Positions 1-5,831 of a stretch of 6,269 bases of DNA are shown piece by piece. The notes under the pieces were generated by a model. The model saw only the letters and a program-made list of their open reading frames with translations. It searched no databases and had not been told where the DNA came from. The stretch comes from Salinimicrobium sp964572365 (GTDB lineage: Bacteria; Bacteroidota; Bacteroidia; Flavobacteriales; Flavobacteriaceae), in the NCBI GenBank assembly GCA_964572365.1, contig CAZNFK010000119.1, positions 1 through 6,269 on the forward strand. Direction: 5' to 3'. How positions within the stretch are numbered: the first letter of the stretch is position 1; every line of letters starts with the position of its first letter. The position numbers were made by a program, and so were the translations under genes.

Positions 1-22
1 AAATATTTTTAAAATACAATTT

Positions 23-1714
23 ATGGCAGACGATAAGAAAGTGATTTTCTCCATGTCTGGTCTTACAAAGACCTACCAGGGAGCGAATACTCCGGTTCTA
101 AAGAACATTTATTTAAGCTTTTTCTACGGTGCGAAGATCGGGATTCTGGGATTGAACGGTTCCGGTAAATCCACTCTTTTGAGAATTATTGCAGGCGAGG
201 AAAAGAACTACCAGGGAGACGTGGTTTTCGCTCCCGGATATTCTGTTGGCTACCTGGAACAGGAACCAAAACTGGATGATGAAAAGACGGTTCTTGAAGT
301 GGTGAAAGAAGGGGCTGCAGAAACTGTCGCCATTCTTGAAGAATACAACAAGATCAATGATATGTTCGGCTTGCCCGAAGTCTATGAGGATCCAGACAAG
401 ATGCAGAAGCTTATGGACAAGCAGGCAGAACTTCAGGATAAGATAGATGCCAGCAATGCCTGGGAACTGGATACCAAACTGGAGATCGCCATGGATGCCC
501 TGCGAACCCCAGAGCCCGATAAGAAGATCGGAGTCCTTTCGGGAGGGGAGAGAAGAAGGGTCGCCTTGTGCCGATTGTTGCTTCAGGAACCCGATGTCTT
601 GTTACTGGATGAACCTACCAACCACCTTGATGCGGAATCGGTACTGTGGCTTGAGCATCACCTTCAGCAGTATAAAGGTACGGTGATCGCCGTAACCCAC
701 GACCGTTACTTTTTGGATAATGTAGCGGGATGGATCCTGGAACTCGACAGGGGTGAAGGAATTCCGTGGAAAGGGAATTATTCTTCCTGGCTTGACCAAA
801 AGGCCAAACGCCTGGCACAGGAGCAAAAACAGGCCAGCAAGCGTCAAAAGACCCTGGAGCGCGAGTTGGAATGGTCCAGAATGGCACCAAAAGGCCGACA
901 TGCGAAACAAAAGGCACGTCTCAACAACTACGATAAGTTGATGAGCCAGGACCAGAAGAAGATGGATGAACAACTGGAGATCTATATTCCAAATGGCCCA
1001 CGTTTGGGAACCAATGTGATCGAGGCAAAGGGCGTAGCTAAAGCCTTTGGAGATAAACTGCTGTATGACAATCTGAACTTTAAACTGCCCCAAGCGGGGA
1101 TTGTAGGGATCATTGGTCCCAACGGAGCAGGAAAAACTACTATTTTCAAGATGATCATGGGGCAGGAGACGCCCGATAAAGGAACTTTTGAGGTAGGAGA
1201 TACTGTTAAGATCGCTTACGTTGACCAGAGTCATTCCAACATAGATCCTGAAAAGACCATTTGGCAAAACTTCAGCGATGAGCAGGAGTTGATCATGATG
1301 GGAGGCCGGCAGGTGAATTCCAGGGCTTATTTAAGCCGTTTCAATTTCAGCGGAAGTGAGCAGAATAAAAAAGTCAGCAAACTTTCCGGAGGGGAAAGAA
1401 ACCGACTGCATCTTGCCATGACCCTTAAAGAAGAAGGAAACGTACTGTTGCTGGATGAGCCTACCAATGACCTTGACGTTAACACCCTGCGTGCCCTGGA
1501 AGAAGGTCTGGAGAATTTTGCAGGTTGTGCGGTGATCATCTCCCACGACCGCTGGTTCATGGACAGGGTTTGTACCCACATTCTAGCGTTCGAAGGCAAT
1601 TCTGAAGTATATTTCTTTGAAGGAAGTTTCTCTGAATATGAGGAGAACAAGAAGAAAAGACTCGGCGGGGATATTACTCCTAAGAGGATCAAATACAAGA
1701 AGCTGGTTAGATAA
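23..1714 (+). CDS. ettA: Energy-dependent translational throttle protein EttA (ABC-F ATPase)
   Basis: Complete 563-residue soluble ABC-F protein. Members of the EttA family bind the ribosomal E site next to P-site tRNA and gate entry into elongation according to the ATP/ADP ratio; they are not transporters. Two ABC domains are visible. The first has Walker A GLNGSGKS (43-50), signature LSGGE (172-176), Walker B DVLLLDEPTNHLD (191-203) and switch His226. The second has GPNGAGKT (365-372), LSGGE (454-458), NVLLLDEPTNDLD (473-485) and His508. An arm insertion (about 95-145) and a basic, coiled-coil-like P-site tRNA interaction linker (about 243-323) separate the lobes. The stretch LDNVAGWILELDRGEGIPW and the C-terminal PKRIKYK resemble E. 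coli EttA (about 555 aa), which favours EttA over Uup or antibiotic-resistance ABC-F proteins. There are no membrane segments. The start at 23 is chosen because it gives family length; only 22 AT-rich bases lie upstream, with no clear Shine-Dalgarno. It appears to be the last gene of its transcript. Confidence 0.96.
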   Translation: MADDKKVIFSMSGLTKTYQGANTPVLKNIYLSFFYGAKIGILGLNGSGKSTLLRIIAGEEKNYQGDVVFAPGYSVGYLEQEPKLDDEKTVLEVVKEGAAETVAILEEYNKINDMFGLPEVYEDPDKMQKLMDKQAELQDKIDASNAWELDTKLEIAMDALRTPEPDKKIGVLSGGERRRVALCRLLLQEPDVLLLDEPTNHLDAESVLWLEHHLQQYKGTVIAVTHDRYFLDNVAGWILELDRGEGIPWKGNYSSWLDQKAKRLAQEQKQASKRQKTLERELEWSRMAPKGRHAKQKARLNNYDKLMSQDQKKMDEQLEIYIPNGPRLGTNVIEAKGVAKAFGDKLLYDNLNFKLPQAGIVGIIGPNGAGKTTIFKMIMGQETPDKGTFEVGDTVKIAYVDQSHSNIDPEKTIWQNFSDEQELIMMGGRQVNSRAYLSRFNFSGSEQNKKVSKLSGGERNRLHLAMTLKEEGNVLLLDEPTNDLDVNTLRALEEGLENFAGCAVIISHDRWFMDRVCTHILAFEGNSEVYFFEGSFSEYEENKKKRLGGDITPKRIKYKKLVR

Positions 1715-1735
1715 GTTCGGCTTTCTTAGTGGATT

Positions 1736-1773
1736 AAAACTGCCTGAATATTTATTTTTCAGGCAGTTTTTTT
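1736..1773 (+). terminator. Rho-independent terminator of ettA, partly bidirectional
   Basis: A perfect 13-bp inverted repeat (arms 1736-1748 and 1758-1770, core CTGCCTGAA/TTCAGGCAG) with a 9-nt AT-only loop is followed by a T run extending to 1773. It starts 21 nt after the ettA stop. On the minus strand the A run at 1736-1739 supplies a short U run, so the same hairpin can also end the convergent DUF2254 transcript, whose stop codon (1772-1774) overlaps the plus-strand T run. The minus-strand U run is only four bases, so termination there may be weaker. Confidence 0.9.
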
Positions 1774-3067
1774 ATTTCTCCGAGGACAATCCCAGCCTCT
1801 TTGATATACGGTTGAGGACCTCGAGGTCTGTCCGGTTGTCCAGAGCAGCCTCAGCATCCTCCAGCATTCTCTCCGCTTCCCGGTCAAGCACTTTATAAAA
1901 ATCCTCGTTTTCCGCTTTTTGAGATTTAAGATAATAGAACATGGTGCCCACTTTCTGTACGACGATAATATCCTGCTTGCAATAAGTGCGAATAGCGGCC
2001 ATTACATTGTAAAGCAGTTCATCAAAGTTAACGCTCCTCACCTTGATGTAGTTGATGTTGTCATCAGAGATAAAGGTTTCATCGGCTTTAAGCATTCTTA
2101 GCTGCAGCAATTCGGTTAAATAATCAATGGCATTAAGGGCCGTTCCGGGATCATTAATGCCCGGCGACATGGCTTTGACGATCACCTCGGTGATCTGCTT
2201 AAAAGCCAGGACATAATTCTCGGAGACCAACTCAGCACGTGAAAAATGGAATCTGGCAAGCACATCCTTTACTTCATCTTCGGTGAGTTCCTTGCTGCAC
2301 TTAAAGACCGGGATTCCCTGCAGTACAAACATCCCTTTAACCGGAAGGATCTGTATCGTCGCATCCTTTTCTTTGCAAAAACTTAAAAGATAATCGGTTG
2401 AAAAATCCTGGAAATATCCGCTTTTATCAGTGCGGTATTCAAACCAGTTGGGGACATCGGGAAAGGTGCTGCGTAGTTCGCCTTCGTGCTCCAGTAATTT
2501 ATTGAGGGTGGTTTTGGCAGAGTGAAAGGTCTTATCCAGGATGTACGTGATCTGGATACTCTCAGATATGTTGTGAATAAAGTATATAAATGCATAGATG
2601 CAACCAACCGTAAATAGAATTCCCAGTAATACCGAAAACCCCGGAACCTGGTATTTATCCCCGGTGGGTTGAATGGAAAAAAGGATAAAAATACAATAAA
2701 GGATGCTGTAGAGGTAGATGCCCAGGATTATCTGGTGATTCCTGTCAGAAATGAGGCCGGGCAGGAGCCTTGGAGAATAATTGGAAGAAGCCTGGCTCAA
2801 AAGAACCATAACCATAGAAAAACTGAACACCATCATGGAGATGAGTCCCGTGATACACGCACTAAGGATCGTAAGGGCTGTATCCCCGTTATTCACCACG
2901 AGAATAGGAGCATTGTCTATAAGATAACGGGAAATGCCCCTGTTTTCCAGGTACATCATTATAAAAGCGAACAAAACACCTGAAATTGAGAAGACTGAGG
3001 GGTAAAAGATGATCTTATCCTTTATTTTCCTGTAAAATGAATAGATCGGGGTATAGGAGAACTTCAT
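1772..3067 (-). CDS. DUF2254 family predicted integral membrane protein
   Basis: Complete 431-residue protein whose biochemical role is unknown. Four hydrophobic segments can be seen at about residues 22-40, 64-90, 113-133 and 143-165, giving a membrane-anchored N-terminal half. A soluble C-terminal half of about 260 residues follows, probably cytoplasmic. Family-like motifs are SSNYSPRLL (94-102), just after the second membrane segment, and the conserved-looking AMSPGINDPGTALNAIDYL (299-317). These are what I recognise as the DUF2254 hallmarks; the assignment is from motif memory, not a search. The C-terminus (about 390-431) is rich in Glu, Arg and Leu and likely helical. The gene is alone on its transcript: a terminator for the upstream operon sits at 3116-3140 and the ettA-side hairpin lies just past its stop. 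A TAnnTTTA element at 3087-3094, 19 nt before the ATG, could be its promoter. Proposed channel or transporter roles would be speculation. Confidence 0.85.
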   Translation of the reverse strand: MKFSYTPIYSFYRKIKDKIIFYPSVFSISGVLFAFIMMYLENRGISRYLIDNAPILVVNNGDTALTILSACITGLISMMVFSFSMVMVLLSQASSNYSPRLLPGLISDRNHQIILGIYLYSILYCIFILFSIQPTGDKYQVPGFSVLLGILFTVGCIYAFIYFIHNISESIQITYILDKTFHSAKTTLNKLLEHEGELRSTFPDVPNWFEYRTDKSGYFQDFSTDYLLSFCKEKDATIQILPVKGMFVLQGIPVFKCSKELTEDEVKDVLARFHFSRAELVSENYVLAFKQITEVIVKAMSPGINDPGTALNAIDYLTELLQLRMLKADETFISDDNINYIKVRSVNFDELLYNVMAAIRTYCKQDIIVVQKVGTMFYYLKSQKAENEDFYKVLDREAERMLEDAEAALDNRTDLEVLNRISKRLGLSSEK

Positions 3068-3086
3068 GTAAATTGGCTTGGTTTCT

Positions 3087-3094
3087 TAAAGTTA
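3087..3094 (-). promoter_or_regulatory. Possible Bacteroidota -7 element for the DUF2254 gene
   Basis: On the minus strand this reads TAACTTTA, seven of eight positions of the Bacteroidota -7 consensus TAnnTTTG. It lies 19 nt before the ATG of the DUF2254 gene and downstream of a terminator, where a promoter must exist. No convincing TTTG -33 element is found at the usual distance, so the call is weak. Confidence 0.25.
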
Positions 3095-3115
3095 AGGAAA
3101 GATTCGTTATGAATG

Positions 3116-3140
3116 AAAAAACCCACTGTAGACAGCGGGC
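3116..3140 (-). terminator. Rho-independent terminator of the hut-DUF1622-GNAT-MBL gene run
   Basis: On the minus strand CCCGCTG (3139-3133), loop TCTA and CAGTGGG (3128-3122) form a 7-bp stem with one G-U pair, directly followed by six U (3121-3116). It starts 24 nt after the stop of the MBL lipoprotein gene and 49 nt before the DUF2254 start. It therefore separates the long minus-strand gene run from the single DUF2254 unit. Confidence 0.82.
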
Positions 3141-3163
3141 TTGAACATTAATATTATGGTTAT

Positions 3164-3967
3164 TTATTTAGATTCTTCCGGATACCAGTTGGCCAGCACC
3201 ACTTCAATTTCTTTGTTACCTTCATTCACAAGTCGCTTGAATTCCTTAACGTCCAGCTTTCCGTCTTTTCCTCGGAAGTGGTAAGGATACACCTTTTTAG
3301 GGGCGAATTCCAGTACGGCATCTGCGGCTTTTTCAACGGTCATGGTGTATGGAAGGTTCATGGGGATCAAAGCGATGTCGATATCCTCCAGGTTCCTCAT
3401 CTCGGGAATATCTTCGGTATCCCCGGCGATGTATAGCCGCTGCCCATTCTTTTCCAGAACATAGCCGTTACCGCGACCTTTGGGGTGGAACTGTTTGGCT
3501 TCCTCCCTTAAGTTGTACATGGGGATGGCTTCAATGGAAATTCCCTGTTGGTCAAGTGTGTCTCCATTTTTCATGACCATCAGATTACTGTCGAGAGAAT
3601 CGGGTAATTCCTCTTTTACGGCCTGCGGCACAATAATTTTAGTTTCGCCAAGGTTAAGCGCGGAAAGGGTTGTCGCGTCCATATGGTCTCCGTGGATGTC
3701 GGTGATCAAAACCAGGTCTGCAGGGTCCATTCCTTTAAAAGCCTCGGCACCTCCCACGGGATCAAGATAAATGGTGGTGCCGTCCCAGTTGATCACAGCG
3801 GTGGCATGGGAAACTGGTTGTATCTCTGGCAGGTTTTGTTCTTCGGAAGTTTCCTCTTTCTCCGTTACTACGGCTTCTTCGGCGGTAACTTCTTTATTCT
3901 CTTCTTTTTCAGATTTACAGCTGAAGAGTAGTGCGCTGCAGAAAATTATAGTTACTATTCGTCTCAT
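3164..3967 (-). CDS. Metallo-beta-lactamase-fold lipoprotein, UlaG/UPF0173-like
   Basis: A 267-residue protein starting MRRIVTIIFC. Residues 1-16 form a short lipoprotein signal ending LLFSC, with Cys17 as the lipidation site. A glutamate-rich, low-complexity tether of about 30 residues follows. The catalytic domain starts near residue 50 and has the MBL metal motif TDIHGDHMD (89-97), the AGDTED aspartate (Asp183) and a late histidine in YPYHFRG (His230). IPMNLPYTMTVEKAAD (201-216) resembles the segment seen in UlaG/UPF0173 hydrolases. The first position of the usual HxHxDH is Asp90 instead of His. The substrate is unknown; the fold suggests a hydrolase of a small ester, lactone or phosphodiester. 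An upstream in-frame ATG at 4090 would add 41 residues, hide the signal peptide and overlap the GNAT gene by 59 bases, so the start at 3967 is preferred. A GNAT gene lies 64 nt upstream and a terminator follows. Confidence 0.88.
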   Translation of the reverse strand: MRRIVTIIFCSALLFSCKSEKEENKEVTAEEAVVTEKEETSEEQNLPEIQPVSHATAVINWDGTTIYLDPVGGAEAFKGMDPADLVLITDIHGDHMDATTLSALNLGETKIIVPQAVKEELPDSLDSNLMVMKNGDTLDQQGISIEAIPMYNLREEAKQFHPKGRGNGYVLEKNGQRLYIAGDTEDIPEMRNLEDIDIALIPMNLPYTMTVEKAADAVLEFAPKKVYPYHFRGKDGKLDVKEFKRLVNEGNKEIEVVLANWYPEESK

Positions 3968-3984
3968 AATTGCTTCGTTTTTAC

Positions 3985-3992
3985 TAAAACTA
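3985..3992 (-). promoter_or_regulatory. Possible Bacteroidota -7 element for the MBL lipoprotein gene
   Basis: On the minus strand this reads TAGTTTTA, seven of eight positions of TAnnTTTG, 17 nt before the ATG at 3967. Its spacing matches the similar element ahead of the DUF2254 gene. There is no clear -33 TTTG at the expected distance. If real, the lipoprotein has its own promoter in addition to any read-through from hutIG. Confidence 0.22.
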
Positions 3993-3993
3993 A

Positions 3994-4013
3994 GCAAAAA
4001 TGCCTCTTTTTGC
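3994..4013 (-). repeat. Short inverted repeat between GNAT and MBL genes
   Basis: GCAAAAA (3994-4000) and TTTTTGC (4007-4013) are perfect inverse complements around a 6-nt spacer. The repeat sits in the 64-nt gap, immediately upstream of the candidate -7 element. It is AT-rich with only two G-C pairs per arm and no following U run, so it is not a good terminator. It could be an operator-like site or a chance palindrome. Confidence 0.35.
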
Positions 4014-4031
4014 CACTCTATTAATAGAATT

Positions 4032-4490
4032 TTAGGAAAGCAGGAGTTCCATTTTGATGTCTCCCCGGGCGTATGGATTATTCCCTTCAATCGGAATTTC
4101 CTGGAAACCGTACTTTTTATAAATATGTATAGCGTTTTCCAGTTTCCGGTTGGAATAGATGATCAGTTTTTGCCAGCCCTTTTCTTTGGCGAAAGTTATG
4201 GTATGTGCCATTAATTTCTGGCCAATACTTTTTCCCTGTGCGGCCGGAGTAACTGCCATTTTGGTGAGTTCAAAGATGTTCTCTTCGATCTTCATAAGGG
4301 CCACGGTGCCAATGATATCGTTACCTTCTTTAACCAGGAAGATCTGTCCGCCGGATTGAATGATATATTTTTCGGGTTTTCCCAACACCTCTTCGTCGTG
4401 AGGCTCTACCCAAAAATACTTTTCAAGCCAGGCGATATTCAGTTGCTTGAAATCCTTTGCGTACTGCGGTTCGAATGAGATGATGTTCAT
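4032..4490 (-). CDS. GNAT family N-acetyltransferase
   Basis: A 152-residue cytoplasmic protein with the layout of a single GNAT domain that transfers acetyl from acetyl-CoA to an amine. Strand beta-4 and motif A are visible as ELTKMAVTPAAQGKSIGQKL (74-93). Within it QGKSIG (85-90) fits the acetyl-CoA pyrophosphate loop Q/R-x-x-G-x-G/A. A motif-B-like region follows with SNRKLENAIHIYKKYGFQE (113-131), including the common YKKYGF ending. The length is normal for the family. The acceptor substrate cannot be read from the sequence. The start at 4490 lies 1 nt after the DUF1622 stop, implying co-transcription and probably translational coupling, so it belongs to the hutIG gene run by position. 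There is no Shine-Dalgarno. Confidence 0.9.
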   Translation of the reverse strand: MNIISFEPQYAKDFKQLNIAWLEKYFWVEPHDEEVLGKPEKYIIQSGGQIFLVKEGNDIIGTVALMKIEENIFELTKMAVTPAAQGKSIGQKLMAHTITFAKEKGWQKLIIYSNRKLENAIHIYKKYGFQEIPIEGNNPYARGDIKMELLLS

Positions 4491-4491
4491 G

Positions 4492-4842
4492 TTAGGAGCC
4501 TATTTCTCTTTTCTGCCAGGGCCATTTACCCTCCAGTTCCACCTGCAAAGATAAACTCAAAAAAGTCCTTATTACCACAATTATTCCCAAAACCAATACC
4601 TGGTCCATATTAGGATCCAGGGTTACGGTCGCGATGATATCTCCCGCCACCAGGAATTCCAGGCCAAGTAGGATGGCTTTTCCCAGGTCATGTCTAAAGG
4701 TCCTGTAGCTGCTTCCTTCCTCATGCCGATTGGTGTAGTATCTGAAAATCGCCAGGAAAGTTCCGAAAACCATGGTGAGGATCCCTGCTACTTCAATTGC
4801 CAGGGACACATATCCTATATAGTGGTGGACGATATCATTCAT
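4492..4842 (-). CDS. DUF1622 family small membrane protein
   Basis: A 116-residue protein with three likely membrane helices at about residues 10-33, 55-75 and 80-99. They are separated by a hydrophilic loop (34-52) rich in Arg, His and Glu. Motifs FRYYTNRHEEG, FRHDLGKAILLGLEFLVAGDII and VIRTFLSLSLQVELEGKWPW are the pattern I recognise as DUF1622, a widespread family of unknown function. Conserved polar residues fall within helices (Glu62, Asp68) and at the helix 3 start (Arg92). The ATG overlaps the hutG stop as ATGA (4839-4842), a classic translational-coupling arrangement, and the stop is 1 nt before the GNAT start. The tight packing suggests regular expression with histidine catabolism genes, but a functional link is not shown by the sequence. 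Confidence 0.88.
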   Translation of the reverse strand: MNDIVHHYIGYVSLAIEVAGILTMVFGTFLAIFRYYTNRHEEGSSYRTFRHDLGKAILLGLEFLVAGDIIATVTLDPNMDQVLVLGIIVVIRTFLSLSLQVELEGKWPWQKREIGS

Positions 4843-5831
4843 GAGTATTTATTTTTTAAAAAATCGGTGACTATAAAAGAGAGGGCTTTTCCCGTTGGAT
4901 AATTCTCCTTCATGATCGCCTCGCAAATATGAAGATAACAACAATTCTTTTCTTTGGCGGCTATCTTCACAAAATCCCGCACTTCATTCAGTGAAAATCC
5001 GGTGGGGGAAACGGCGCTGCTGGGAAAACCGGCCATCGCGTCACAATCCAGCTCCAGTCCGAATTTTTCTTCTTTTACGAAATCCAGGTTCTTCTGAAAA
5101 TGAAAGGAAAGATCATCTTTCTGCAGATTTTCAAAAAGGCTGTAATGGATATTTTCTGATCTGTCCATCTCCTGAAAAATATATTCCGGCGTATAGTTCT
5201 GGTGTAATCCAAAGACGGAATACCGGTTCAAAAAGCTATTTTTGAGAGCATAGCTGAAGCCATTACCGCTGTGGCGGTAATCTGTGGTTCGTAGATCGGT
5301 ATGGGCATCGATGTTCAGGACATTGACCTTTTTCTGAAAAGCTTCCGAAGCACCTTTTAGGTTCCCGTAGGCATTGTTGTGCCCACCGCCAATGACCAAC
5401 GGGATCTTTCCTGCGGAAATGATCTTTCTGACCACCGCACTCACCTTATCATCCACTTTTTCGGTGAGATCTCCCAATTTCTGATAGTAGTTGGGATCAG
5501 ATTCATCAATGTTGCCGGCTTTTTTCATCTCTTCGGAAGTATCGATCTCTCCCAGGAGCAGGATCTTTCCGGAGTCCAGGAAACGGTTTTGCTGCACATT
5601 CAAAAATGAACTCAAAAAAGCGCTCCAGGCATTGGAAGTGCCGGGTTTGCCGTGGTTTGCCCGTACCCCGATATCTTCAGGGATCCCGAAAATGACAAAT
5701 TCTGCCCTGGTTTCAGAAAGCTCTTCCGAAGCTCCTAAAAAAGTTACTTTCTCCCCTAATTTTGTTTCCCCTTTCCGGAGGGAAAGGTATGGGGAAAGAT
5801 GTTTTTTAGAATAAATCTTTAGGCCCTGCAT
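4839..5831 (-). CDS. hutG: Formimidoylglutamase (arginase/ureohydrolase family)
   Basis: A 330-residue cytoplasmic enzyme of the ureohydrolase superfamily. The proposed reaction is N-formimidoyl-L-glutamate + water to L-glutamate + formamide, the last step of one histidine degradation route. The binuclear manganese ligands are all recognisable: His151 in IGGGHNNAYG, Asp175, His177 and Asp179 in NIDAHTDLR, and Asp262 and Asp264 in LELDCDA. HSGNGFSYA (187-195) matches the substrate-carboxylate loop of arginases, and Glu304 in LHICEA matches the conserved late glutamate. The usual third Asp of DxDxxDP is missing: the segment reads DCDAMAGFPSSAVSPTG, a form I associate with Bacteroidota members. 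Agmatinase, arginase or guanidinobutyrase activity cannot be excluded from motifs alone; the substrate call rests on hutI, whose stop codon immediately precedes this ATG. The downstream DUF1622 gene overlaps its stop by 4 nt. Confidence 0.88.
   Translation of the reverse strand: MQGLKIYSKKHLSPYLSLRKGETKLGEKVTFLGASEELSETRAEFVIFGIPEDIGVRANHGKPGTSNAWSAFLSSFLNVQQNRFLDSGKILLLGEIDTSEEMKKAGNIDESDPNYYQKLGDLTEKVDDKVSAVVRKIISAGKIPLVIGGGHNNAYGNLKGASEAFQKKVNVLNIDAHTDLRTTDYRHSGNGFSYALKNSFLNRYSVFGLHQNYTPEYIFQEMDRSENIHYSLFENLQKDDLSFHFQKNLDFVKEEKFGLELDCDAMAGFPSSAVSPTGFSLNEVRDFVKIAAKEKNCCYLHICEAIMKENYPTGKALSFIVTDFLKNKYS

Noticed and set aside
602..1267. 221-codon minus-strand open frame inside ettA
   Set aside because: Antisense to strongly conserved ABC-F motifs, no recognisable domain, and no own promoter or neighbour; it is a shadow of ettA codon use.
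1327..1698. 123-codon minus-strand open frame over the ettA 3' end
   Set aside because: Ser/Leu/Arg-rich translation with no family features, antisense to the second ABC domain.
23..1714. Antibiotic-resistance ABC-F protein
   Set aside because: The arm, linker and C-terminal PKRIKYK pattern match EttA, and there is no leader peptide or resistance context visible.
3994..4013. Terminator after the GNAT gene
   Set aside because: The stem is AT-rich and weak and no U run follows, so read-through into the MBL gene remains likely.
3968..4090. Upstream ATG at 4090 as the start of the MBL gene (308-residue version)
   Set aside because: It would overlap the GNAT coding region by 59 bases and bury a clear lipoprotein signal at residues 42-58; the ATG at 3967 gives a normal signal peptide.
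3771..4214. 147-codon plus-strand open frame across the MBL and GNAT genes
   Set aside because: Runs antisense through two recognised genes, and its Ser/Phe-rich translation is what reverse-reading Glu/Lys-rich code gives.
5491..5814. 107-codon plus-strand open frame inside hutG
   Set aside because: Antisense to conserved HutG sequence with no domain signal.
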